Shown here piece after piece: positions 1 to 8,355 of a stretch of DNA of 17,500 nt. The notes beneath the pieces are model-generated. The model searched no databases, was not told where the DNA came from, and saw only the letters and a list, made by a program, of their open reading frames with translations. The stretch spans positions 49,608,642-49,626,141 of the forward strand of contig CM031600.1 of the NCBI GenBank assembly GCA_018398815.1, given 5' to 3'. This DNA is from Conus ventricosus. Lineage: Eukaryota; Mollusca; Gastropoda; Neogastropoda; Conidae. A program made the translations under genes and the position numbers. Numbering within the stretch: position 1 is the first letter of the stretch; each line of letters starts with the position of its first letter.

Positions 1-93
1 GCTGCCTGCTGCCCCTGTGGTCTCCATATCCGACCAGCTTTGGCTTGCGGCAAGCTCCTCACTGTCCTCTTGGAAAGTCTGTCTCTTCTTGTC
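1..93 (-). CDS. possible internal exon of an unidentified minus-strand host gene (runs off the window)
   Basis: On the minus strand, 93 down to 1 reads open and looks protein-like: it is charged and Ser/Glu-rich, beginning DKKRQTFQEDSEELAASQSW and ending at the window edge. It is richer in GC than the flanking DNA. A splice acceptor AG lies at 95-94 after a short pyrimidine stretch. An alternative AG at 128-127 would extend the exon to 126, adding 11 residues in the same frame. Both choices begin in phase 0, which matches the phase-0 donor of the exon candidate at 542-692. I see no membrane segment or known motif and do not recognise the family. What is seen is open frame, composition and compatible phase; that it is an exon is inference. 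Confidence 0.35.
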
Positions 94-541
94 CTTGAAG
101 GATGGTTTTGGACCAGCCGCATGATCCTCTCAAATCTCCGAGTTTGACAAAGCAACAAAAAGCGCTGTATCCGAGTCAGCCAAATGACATTTTAGACACA
201 TTCTGCGTTGTCACGAGAACATTGCTTCCACTGCTTTTATTAGCCACTTTATACATTTACGACGTTATGTCAAAATTTATAGCCATGGTAAGAGTCATGG
301 TGGCCATCGAGGCATTGTTTGCAGGCGTTTTATTCATCTCTTTGAGAATGCAGTTTTGCCCCCTTCTAGCTATTGATTTGTAGGCTTAACGTCAGACTGT
401 TTTTCATTTGAGATCGAAGATCAAGAGGGGGCCGCTGGTTAAAGGATTTTCCTTCAGTGTTCAGCCTAATCTTGGGCTCGTCTTTCAAAGAACAGCGCCA
501 GGGTAAAGAAAACGGGGCAGACGAAGAAGACGTGGACAAAC

Positions 542-692
542 CTCATTGGTGAGCGCACCGGGAAGATCTATGATGCAGTCCAGCCACTTCCCTCCACTGT
601 CGGCGATGGAGACAACAGGTGCATCGCTCATCATTGCAGTGTCACCAAAGCCCTGCAGCACTTCGGGGTCTGTCAGCAGTGGTGCCAGACTT
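542..692 (-). CDS. probable internal exon of an unidentified minus-strand host gene
   Basis: Read on the minus strand, this 151-bp segment has a good acceptor: a pyrimidine-rich tract at about 715-695 ending in AG at 694-693. It also has a plausible donor, GAG then GTTTGT, with GT at 541-540. The first base completes a codon and the remaining 150 bases encode 50 residues without a stop, including DPEVLQGFGDTAMMSDAPVV and a short IADSGGKWLD stretch. The donor is phase 0, so it joins in frame to the candidate at 93-1. The same frame stays open beyond both ends, to a stop at 485-487 on one side and through the 42-bp repeats on the other, so openness alone is not proof; the splice signals and composition are the argument. 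The family is not recognised. If it is real, the 42-bp minisatellite lies in the upstream intron, starting next to the acceptor's pyrimidine tract. Confidence 0.45.
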
Positions 693-713
693 CTGGACGG
701 ATGAAGGGAAACA

Positions 714-1875
714 GTGTCTGGTGTCGCTTCAGATATGTCCACAGTGACACACCACCCATCTTGGATCGTTTCAATTGTGTGTTTGGTGACACACGGCCCA
801 TCTTGGATCGTTTCAATTGTGTGTTTGGTGACACACGGCCCATCTTGGATCGTTTCAATTGTGCGTTTGGTGACACACGGCCCATCTTCGATGTTCAGTT
901 GTGTGTTTGGTGACACACGAGCCATCTTGGATAGTTTCAATTGTGTGTTTGGTGACACACAATGGATCGACTTCAGTTGTGTGTTTGGTGAAACACAACC
1001 CATCGTGGATCGTTTCAATTGTGTGTTTGGTGACACACAAGCCATCCTGGATCGTTTCAGGTGTGTCTACCGTAACATGCACGCCGTCTTGAGTACGTGA
1101 CAGAAAAAGCTATTTGGGTCGTTTCAAGTGTGTCTACCGTAACATGCACGCCGTCTTGGGTCCGTGACAGACAAGCTATTTGGGTCGTTTGAACTGTGTC
1201 TACGGTGGCACATGAACCATCTTGGATCGTTTGAACTGTGTCTACGATTATAGGAGAACTTTTCTGGGTTGTTTCATGTGTCTATGTTAATACACGAGCC
1301 GTTTTGGGTCGTTTAAAATGTGTCTACACTGACACACGAACCGACGTTGGTCATTTCAAATGTACTTATAGTGACACACCGAACCATCTTGGGTCGTTTC
1401 AAATGTGTCTATGGTGACACACGACCTATCTTGGATCGTTTCAAATGTCTATGGTGATACACGATCCATCATGGGTCGTTTCAAATGTATCTATTGTGAC
1501 TTGCGATCTATCTTGGGTCGTTTCAAATGTATCTGTTGTGACTTACGATAATTCTTGGGCCGTTTCCAGTCCGTCAATGGTCTATGGTGACACGATCCAT
1601 CTTGGGTCTTTACATATGTGTCTATGGTGACACAGGAGCTATCTTGGATCTCAAAAGTGTTTACGGTAACACACGACCCGTCCTGTGTCGGTTTAGATAT
1701 GGCTACAGTGACACACTCACTGTCTTAGGTCGTTTCAAATATGTCTGCGGTGACACAAACCAGTCCTGTGCTGGTTATTTGTTTACGGTGACACACTGCT
1801 GTCTTAGGTAGTTTTAAATATGTCTACGGTGACACACGACCCGTCTTGTGCCCTTTGAAATATGTGCACGGTGAT
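714..1875. repeat. degenerate minisatellite, unit about 42 bp
   Basis: About 27 imperfect copies of a unit built from three words: a TTGGATCGTTTCAA block, a GTGTGTTTGG or TGTGTCTAYGG block, and a GTGACACAC block. The units at 760-900 and 940-1060 are nearly identical at 42 bp. From 1080 onward the units diverge in sequence and length. Each well-preserved unit carries a short inverted repeat, TGTGTC followed within about 4-6 bases by GACACA. Because 42 is divisible by three, several frames on both strands stay open across the clean units and give repetitive 14-residue translations. I regard these as artefacts. No function is evident. Confidence 0.85.
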
Positions 1876-2057
1876 TACAAGCCTTTCGCTCTCATGTGTG
1901 AAGCGATCGTTCAAAACGTCTCTTTGAAACGACTGGCATTGCAGTTCATGCACCGGATTTCACAGGGTAGGTTCACCCCCCATCGCCCTCCTCATTCCGA
2001 CATATCACATGTACACTAGTGCGCCTGCACCTTTGCTAAATATAGCAAAGCATGTAA

Positions 2058-2061
<4 letters not shown>
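1876..2061. other. non-repetitive spacer
   Basis: This short stretch between the 42-bp array and the TG microsatellite has no open frame, RNA gene or repeat that I can support. Confidence 0.5.
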
Positions 2062-2120
<59 letters not shown>

Positions 2121-2126
2121 TGTGTT

Positions 2127-2174
<48 letters not shown>

Positions 2175-2214
2175 CGAAGAAGAGAGACAGACAGCAGACA
2201 GAAGACAGACAGAC
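2062..2214. repeat. compound microsatellite (TG)n-(AG)n-(CAGA)n
   Basis: An almost pure TG tract runs from 2062 to about 2135 with a few interruptions. It passes directly into (AG)n to about 2170, and then into imperfect GAAGA and CAGA repeats to about 2214. The long translations across it (Val-Cys, Arg-Glu, Thr-His, Ser-Leu) are dinucleotide artefacts. Confidence 0.95.
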
Positions 2215-2356
2215 AACGACAGAACACAGTTGTAGAGTGGCAAAGCAAGTACATCGGAGTTTTTCCTTTTGCAATGTGTTCCTGCAAACCTTGCAATGTC
2301 TATCAAAAACAACAACAACGATAACGGATCTTATTGTACACAGCACCGGGAAGATG

Positions 2357-2604
2357 TTCAACAGCCAAGCTATACAGTGACAAATTAATGTATAAGCCGC
2401 AGTGGTTTCGTCCGCGCTCATGAATGTTGTCAGCCGAACAGATTCAACAGCCAAGCTTACAGTGACAAATTAATGTCTAAGCGCAGGTTTCGTCGCGTTC
2501 AGAATGTTGTCCCGACGATTCAACAGCCAAGATGCAGTGACAAATTAATGTATAAGCTGCAGTGGTTTCGTCCGCGTCATGAATGTTGTCAGCCGAACAG
2601 ATTC
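2357..2604. repeat. three-copy tandem repeat, unit about 86 bp
   Basis: Three head-to-tail copies begin at TTCAACAGCC: 2357-2442 (86 bp), 2443-2518 (76 bp) and 2519-2604 (86 bp). All share GTGACAAATTAATGT in the middle and GAATGTTGTC near the end. Copies 1 and 3 are nearly identical. Copy 2 is shorter through many scattered one- or two-base deletions rather than one block deletion. Confidence 0.9.
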
Positions 2605-3960
2605 GGGGTGTTTTATTTTGACTACCTCAAATAGCTTGTATTTATTTCTTCGTTTCCCACAGTTTTAGCTGATTTATGTACGTTCCTTCGTTTGCTGTAG
2701 CTTTCACTGAGCTTTTTTTTAAACTTTCGTTTTGTTTCTTCTTTAATTTAGGCCGATTTATTTACCTTTTTATTGTTCCTTTGTTGCCAGAACTGTAGCC
2801 ATTTTGTTTACTTTCATGTTGTTCTTTCGTTGCTAGAGCTTTAGCTTATTTATTTACCTCTTTTGTTCCTTTGTTGTTTTATTTAGCTTCGTTTTAGTTC
2901 AACGTTTGCTAGAGCTTTAACTGATGATTTCTCTCCGTTTTAGTCCTTGATTTTTTTTTTAAAACTTCAGATGATCTATTTTCTTTTGCCTCAACTCATC
3001 ATTTTCTGAGTTTCCTGTTTTGTTTACTTTCGTTTTATTACTTTGTTTTTGTTTTCTAGAGCTTAAACTGATTTATTAATCCCTTGTTTTATTCCATTGT
3101 TTACAAGAACTTGGCAGTTCTATTTACTATTTTCTTTGTTCGCAAAAGCTTTATCTGATTTATTCATCTTCGCTTTATTTCTTCATTTGCAAGAACTTTA
3201 GCTGACATTTTTTTAACTTTCCTTTTCTTCTCTCGTTTGCTAGAGCTTTATCTGATTTATTCATCCTCGCTTTATTTCTTCGTTTCCAAGAGCTTTAGTC
3301 GATATATTCATCTTGGTTGTATTTCTTCGTTTCAAATCTTTTTATTTCAACAGATGTATTTGCCTTCTTTTTCTTCAATCGTTTGCTATGAGCGTTTAAT
3401 GATAACTTCTGTGTAATTCTTCATTTGCTAACCAGGATTTTTGCCGAGATGCTTACACTTTTTTTAATGTCTTCGTTTACAAGAGCTTTGGTTGATGTAT
3501 TCACCCCTTAATTCATTACATCTATCAGAGCTTTGGCTAATAACTTCAGCCTTAATTCGTTGCATCTATCAGAGCTTTGGCTGATAACTTCAGCCTTAAT
3601 TCATTGCATCTATCAGAGCTTTAGCTGATAACTTCAGCCTTAATTCATTGCATCTATCAGAGCTTTAGCTGATAACTTCAGCCTTAATTCATTGCATGTA
3701 TCAGAGCTTTGGCTGATAACTTTCAGCTTTCATTCATTGCATTTCTTCGTTTCCTACTGTTTTCCATCGTTTTGTTTCTTTGCGAGAAAACTTCATCCGA
3801 TTCACTTTCCGTCACTTCATTTCGTTCTTTGGTTTTTCGTGTCCTATTTGCTATAGATCTAGCTGATGTATCTACCTTCGTTTAATTTCTTCTTTTGCTT
3901 AAGAGATTTTTTTCATTGCGTCAAAATAGTTATTTACGCACACATTCATTTTTTTCTTTT
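2605..3960. repeat. T-rich degenerate tandem repeat field (period roughly 60 bp)
   Basis: The stretch is made of diverged units containing the words GCTAGAGCTTTAGCTGATTT, TATTCATCTTCGTTTTATTT and TTCTTCGTTTGC in a recurring order. Spacing varies, at about 50-65 bp. Homopolymer T runs interrupt it at 2710 and 2950. There is no coding frame longer than background on either strand. The 44-bp array at 3507-3736 is a recently homogenised part of the same field, since it shares the AGAGCTTTAGCTGAT core. Confidence 0.65.
3507..3736. repeat. homogeneous tandem array, 44-bp unit, about 5 copies
   Basis: Five head-to-tail copies share TTAATTCATTGCATCTATCA followed by GAGCTTT(A/G)GCTGATAACTTC. The first and last copies carry more substitutions (ATTACATC at 3515, an extra T at about 3721). 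The inner copies are nearly identical. The core matches the more diverged repeat on both sides. Confidence 0.9.
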
Positions 3961-4226
3961 AGGATTTATATTTATCTGCATATCTACTTGTTGAAGTGGA
4001 TGAGAAAGGCACGTGCATTCATCTGTGCATGCTCTTTCTTGTTTTTCAAATTCATGAACTGAGCAACATACTTATGCTGATTTATTCAGAGACATATATT
4101 TTTTTTCATCTGCAAGAAGACGTAGAAACTGTATTACACATACTTACATTCATTTCTTTATGTTACCAGATATTCATACATCAACTGATTTGGTTTCGAT
4201 TCCTACACACTTGTTTCTTTCCACAG

Positions 4227-4540
4227 GGTGTGAAGAATGGACTCACTGGTGTCAGTGACATCTGTTAGTTCTTACACTCCAAAATGGTCCACCAGACGAT
4301 GTACCACGTATCTATATTCATGACGGATTTTCTTTCTTTCTTTCTTTTCGTTTTATACAGACGTGTATAGAAGAGTGGACACCGACCTACTCCTTTTCAT
4401 TGATGTAAACTGTGTGTGATGAATCATACGGAATGGCTGGCACCCGCATTAGCACGGCCCTGTCGATAATTTAGGTAGAATATTATTAACAGATGTACAT
4501 TTTGTTGATTAAAAAATCGTTGGTTTTTTTATTAAAAAAT
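4227..4540 (+). other. possible 3'-terminal exon / 3' UTR (weak)
   Basis: A textbook-like acceptor, TTGTTTCTTTCCACAG, ends at 4226. After it, a short open frame (GVKNGLTGVSDIC) ends at TAG 4266-4268. The following 270 bases are non-repetitive and end near two ATTAAA variant polyadenylation signals at about 4509 and 4530, with a T/G-rich stretch downstream. A second acceptor-like site, a long TTTC tract ending in ACAG, sits at about 4360. This could equally be chance in pyrimidine-rich DNA; no donor exon was found upstream. Confidence 0.18.
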
Positions 4541-4735
4541 CAAGACCAGATTTTGTTTTGTACACTGTATGTTGACAACCCTGAACCCCACGCCTCACCC
4601 CCTCCTCCCGCCCACCTCCCGTGGGGTCATTGGTTGGCCGGGATGCACTAAAACGCGGACACTGAAACGATAGCTACACAGTTCGCAGTGTTAGCAGTCT
4701 GTTGGAAGGGAGGCTACTTTTATTTTCGTGTTGAA

Positions 4736-4738
<3 letters not shown>
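4541..4738. other. non-repetitive spacer upstream of the LINE target
   Basis: It contains a C-rich stretch (about 4585-4625) and no gene I can support. It ends at the (TC)n tract into which the retrotransposon appears to be inserted. Confidence 0.5.

Positions 4739-4792
<54 letters not shown>
4739..4792. repeat. (TC)n microsatellite, 5' flank of the LINE
   Basis: 27 uninterrupted TC dinucleotides, directly followed by GGGGATTCACTTCCGG, where the retrotransposon seems to begin. The ORF1 frame is open through the tract (Ser-Leu repeats from an ATG at 4728), but this is a dinucleotide artefact and not part of ORF1. Confidence 0.97.
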
Positions 4793-4794
<2 letters not shown>

Positions 4795-4907
4795 GGATTC
4801 ACTTCCGGCACGAGAGTGTAAACATCAACAAGTTTGAGCTCCGAAATCAAAGTGGAATTGTGAAGTCCAGAGACATTTTTGTGAAGTGTTATTGTGCAAC
4901 CAACACC

Positions 4908-5885
4908 ATGCCGGCAATACCTCTTTCCTTCCGTGTTGTTTGTGGTGGATTTTTCTCTATATTTCTTGCTTTTATGCATCGTCGTGATTTAAAAAAGGCC
5001 GCCTTGAACTTTCGGACATTGAAGATGCGTACGTGGCGAGACGGTGTCACCGTAGGGTTGATCCTCTCTCTGTTGTACTACGGACTTTTACTTCAGCGCT
5101 GCGGTGACGTTGAGCTGAACCCTGGACCTACTTCTGGCAGCAAAGCAGCAGACCTGAGGCAGACCAGACTGAAGAGCGCCAGCGGTGGTTCATTGGCATC
5201 TGACTCCTCTCCTTCCCGGATGGCTTCAGAACCCAGTCTACGCGATGTGCTGTCTTCCATTCAGGGCCTCAATTGTAAGTTTGATGAAATGAAAGCTGAT
5301 ATGCGGGACATGAAAGAGATGTGTACTGGACTACATGACGAGATTTTGTCTTTGAAGAGGGAGGTCGATGACCTCAGACGTGAAAATAACAACCTCAAGG
5401 CACAGAATGACTGTCTGAATGAAAAAGTGTTAAAACTTGAACGAAAGTCTGACGATTTAGAATGTCGTTCAAAGAGAAACAATGTTATATTTCATGGTGT
5501 TTCCAGGAGAGATCGGGAAACTAGGCAGGATTGTGAGGGCCTTGTCCATGATTTATTAACTGACAAATTAGAACTGCCGAAGGACATACAGTTTGACAGG
5601 CTCCACAGGCTGAACGGCAAACCGGATTCACCGATCATTGGTTGTTGCACTTTTTTCAGGGACAAGGAAACAATTCTGAGTGCCAGGCATAGGTTGAGAG
5701 GTACCAAGGTATTCATCGGAGAAGATTTCTCCCAGCGAGTGAGAGAAATACGCAAAAACCTTGTCCCTCACCTGAAAGATGCTAGAAAAGAAAATAAGAA
5801 AGTGTCAATGATCTTTGATCACCTGATCATTGAAGGTAAAAAGTATTACTTAGACCAGGACGACAAACTGAAAATGTCCATCTAG
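4908..5885 (+). CDS. LINE ORF1: 2A leader, coiled coil and L1-type RNA-binding protein
   Basis: Intact 325-residue frame. I chose ATG 4908 because it lies inside the element, has A at -3, and avoids the (TC)n tract that the upstream ATG 4728 would translate. ATG 5025 is an alternative that starts just before the hydrophobic leader. In order: a hydrophobic stretch at residues 6-23 and another at about 45-60, a 2A-like GDVELNPGP at residues 66-74, a Ser-rich linker, a Glu/Lys/Leu-rich coiled coil at about 110-185 (EILSLKREVDDLRRENNNLK), an RRM-like region at about 190-280 (begins NNVIFHGV) and a C-terminal basic domain to 320. The latter two match the L1 ORF1p (Transposase_22) layout, which binds element RNA as a trimer in the RNP. 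Skipping at the 2A would separate the leader from a protein of about 252 residues. No frameshift or internal stop is present, in contrast to ORF2. Confidence 0.85.
   Translation: MPAIPLSFRVVCGGFFSIFLAFMHRRDLKKAALNFRTLKMRTWRDGVTVGLILSLLYYGLLLQRCGDVELNPGPTSGSKAADLRQTRLKSASGGSLASDSSPSRMASEPSLRDVLSSIQGLNCKFDEMKADMRDMKEMCTGLHDEILSLKREVDDLRRENNNLKAQNDCLNEKVLKLERKSDDLECRSKRNNVIFHGVSRRDRETRQDCEGLVHDLLTDKLELPKDIQFDRLHRLNGKPDSPIIGCCTFFRDKETILSARHRLRGTKVFIGEDFSQRVREIRKNLVPHLKDARKENKKVSMIFDHLIIEGKKYYLDQDDKLKMSI
5103..5129 (+). promoter_or_regulatory. 2A-like ribosome-skipping motif in ORF1
   Basis: Codons 5103-5129 read GDVELNPGP and match the D-(V/I)-E-x-N-P-G-P consensus at every position. In known 2A sequences the Gly-Pro bond (here between codons 5124-5126 and 5127-5129) is not formed, and the ribosome continues, giving two products. 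The motif directly follows a hydrophobic helix, GLILSLLYYGLLLQ, the arrangement described for 2A sequences in APE-type LINEs where the upstream part can also act as a signal sequence. Activity here is inferred from the motif. Confidence 0.88.
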
Positions 5886-6059
5886 GAATGTGGCCGGCCT
5901 GTTAAAGTAACTTCAAAACAATGTATCTCATCAATCTCTTCCATAATCAAAAACATAAAGGGTAAAGAAAAAAATACAGCACCGTTTAACGGAGAAGGTA
6001 AGGAGGGCACATCACGTGCAGCTCGGGACGGGACGGGTGACACTGCTGTGTCAACGTCC

Positions 6060-6850
6060 TCTGTTAAATGTGAAGTTCACGACAGAAACTGCTCGTGTAA
6101 TGTGTCGTTAAGCAGAACACATTCAGATGTTTTTGCGGTGATCAATAAACGTGTACCTGATGATGCATCGAATGTTGTTCACACACATAATGAAGAAATC
6201 GATGAAAATGTGTGTCCTTTCATGTTTGATGAATATTTTTCTTCTAAATTGTGTGTGCAAAATGAAAGAGTGATTGAGCATAGCTTACTTCCTCTTTGAA
6301 TGCATACTTATCTCGTAATGTGCCTGTACATGATGAAGGAGTGTTGGAGAATGCACTATCTCTGTTATCGAATGACCATTGTTCTTCTAATGTCAGTATA
6401 GACAATGAAAGAATGAGTGAAAGAATGAATGGAGGTGCTGTGCCTAGTTCATCAACTGAGTGCGTTTTTTCTAAACTTAGTACACACTATGAAAGAGTGA
6501 ATGAAAGTGTGAATGAAAATGATTTGATTTCTTCATCGAATATGTATGACTCCACCAAAGTTTTGTACATAATCAAAAGGAAAATAAGGTTGTGTCTTCT
6601 CCAATATTGAACGAAAACGTCCCTTCCGATGTTTCTGTGCATGATTTAAGCAACGACGAAGATGATTCGTCTTTCGTGTTGAATGACCGTTTTTCTTCTT
6701 GCACCGATGTTCGGATACCAAGTTTCATTCCACTGTCATTGGCAAACAGTGCAATTAATGCAGTGTCTGATAATAGAAGAGAAATAGTAACTGTGAATGG
6801 TCGAGGTAACTCTACAGAAAGCTTCTATGATGTAGATTTAAGTGGTACGA
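6060..6850 (+). other. ORF2 N-terminal linker with degenerate protein repeats
   Basis: Before the endonuclease, ORF2 encodes a low-complexity Ser/Asn/Glu-rich segment with a recurring pattern of about 25-35 residues: a Ser-rich block, an FSSK- or SSNV-like tetrapeptide, a short spacer, then NERV, NERM, YERV or HDE. Examples are FSSKLCVQNERV (about 6237-6272), SSNVSIDNERMSE (about 6385-6422), FSKLSTHYERVNE (about 6468-6503) and the diverged VHDLSNDEDDSS (6640-6675). Two of the six ORF2 frame changes (near 6290 and 6560) fall here. I know of no domain with this pattern; it is probably a flexible tether. Confidence 0.55.
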
Positions 6851-6861
6851 ACAGAAAACAT

Positions 6862-7670
6862 GTACCATTTTTGCACTGGAACGTGAATGGCTTGCTTTCT
6901 AAGTTATCTGATAAAAAATTTGTTTCGTACATAACATCGTTTGATTTTGTTTGTTTGGTAGAGACGTTTCTTGAAAATTTGAAGTCGTATGTATTCAACA
7001 ATCATAAGGTTTTCTGTAAACCTGCTCTTCAATTTACAAGACACGGAAGACGATCTGGAGGTGTTATATGTCTTATCAAAACGGAACTGTTACCCTTCGT
7101 ACAAGAGCTACCAACTGACTTAAATAATACGATGATGTTCAATATTTCTAAAGATGTGTTTGGTTTTTCTAAGAATGTTCTTTATGTATGTACATATGTT
7201 CCGCCGGAAAATTCACCCTACTATGTTTACTATGATATTGATAATGGCATAAGTGTTTTGGAAATTGCCTTTTTGATGTTATGCTTAGTATGCCTGATAT
7301 GTATTTACTTCTGGCTGGAGATCTAAATAGCAGAATCTCTAATATTTGCCAGGAATTTACAACAGAAAAGTGTCCTTTCAGCATACACAACGGAACCTTC
7401 ATTAACAGAGGTTCCGAAGATAAGACATTGAACAGGTATGGTAAGCTGTTGTTAAACATGTGTACTGCGCTAGATATGTGCATTTTAAATGGTGTGTGTG
7501 ACGGCGACCGTCAAGGTCGTTTCACATACATTTCAGAGACAGGGAACAGTGTGAATGACTATTTCATAATTTCCTATGACTTGTTTACCCTTGTTAATCT
7601 ATCGTGCAACCTCAGTGTAAATGAACGCATAGAGTCCGACCATCTACCTCTTGTGTTCAACATAAACTTA
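6862..7670 (+). other. APE-type endonuclease domain of ORF2
   Basis: The expected catalytic motifs of the exonuclease III/APE fold appear in order: WNVNG (6877-6891, Asn), CLVETF (about 6951-6968, Glu), TYVPPENS (about 7192, Tyr), GDLN at 7317-7328 (Asp and Asn), NSVNDYF (about 7548-7568, Asp), and SDH at 7635-7643. All key residues are present despite the frameshift near 7275, just before the GDLN motif. The domain makes the first-strand nick that primes reverse transcription. In site-specific LINEs it also sets target choice, relevant here because of the (TC)n flanks. Confidence 0.85.
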
Positions 7671-8355
7671 AAACATGAAGTAAGAAATGGAAAAGACATA
7701 AAGAAAAAGACACAATTTATTGATAAGTATGTATGGCAAGGTGAATATGCTAATACTTTTCATGATCTAATGAGTAGTCAACGTGCACTATTAATGCTTG
7801 AGGAAGCTGTTAGCCTCATGGATGATGATTTTAATGCCGCTTTAAACATATTTAATGCTTGTATAAAAGAACAGGCAGAGTGCATGAGAAAACAAATGAG
7901 AATAAATACTAATCAACAGAATGATGATTGGTTTGACCGTGAATGTTATAAAACTAAAAAAAGACGTGCAACAGCTTCTGCGAATATCCAGAAAGACGCT
8001 AGACGATGAAGACAGAGACGTTTATTGTAAAACTCGAAGGGAATATAAGAATCTTTTGAAGAGGAAAGAGAACGAATATAATTCTACTTTATTATGCAAT
8101 TTGATTAATTCAGTAAACGATCAGAGAGAGTTCTGGAAGCATATGCGTAAAACATCAGTTAGAAAAAGTAATACGTATAATAATATTTCAGTCAATGACT
8201 GGTATAGGCATTTCAAAGAACTTCTCGAAAAAGATATTGAAGAAGACGTGCAAGAAGTAGAAGAAGTTGCCTCTCTTGATATTGATAGTGAAGCAGGTGT
8301 CCTCGACCGCCCAATTTCAAGAGCAGAAGTAATCTCAGCGATTAAAAAACTAAAG

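Noticed and set aside
102..383. 93-residue plus-strand frame near the window start
   Set aside because: Its composition is ordinary and no motif is seen. It overlaps the better-looking minus-strand exon candidate and has no other support.
485..1092. Open frames in several phases on both strands across the 42-bp array (14-residue repeats such as CVTKHTIETIQDGP)
   Set aside because: The unit length is a multiple of three and the clean copies are stop-free, so all such frames stay open together. Only the non-repeat part at 542-692 was kept as an exon candidate.
2005..2454. 149-residue minus-strand frame rich in Thr-His and Ser-Leu
   Set aside because: Most of it is the (TG)n and (AG)n microsatellites; the remainder runs into the 86-bp repeat.
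3996..4226. Plus-strand open frame upstream of the acceptor at 4226
   Set aside because: It is Phe- and Leu-rich from T-rich repeat DNA and has no recognisable domain. Only the part after the acceptor was kept, as a weak exon.
4728..4907. ORF1 start at ATG 4728
   Set aside because: It would translate the (TC)n tract as Ser-Leu repeats and begins outside the element. ATG 4908 or 5025 is more plausible.
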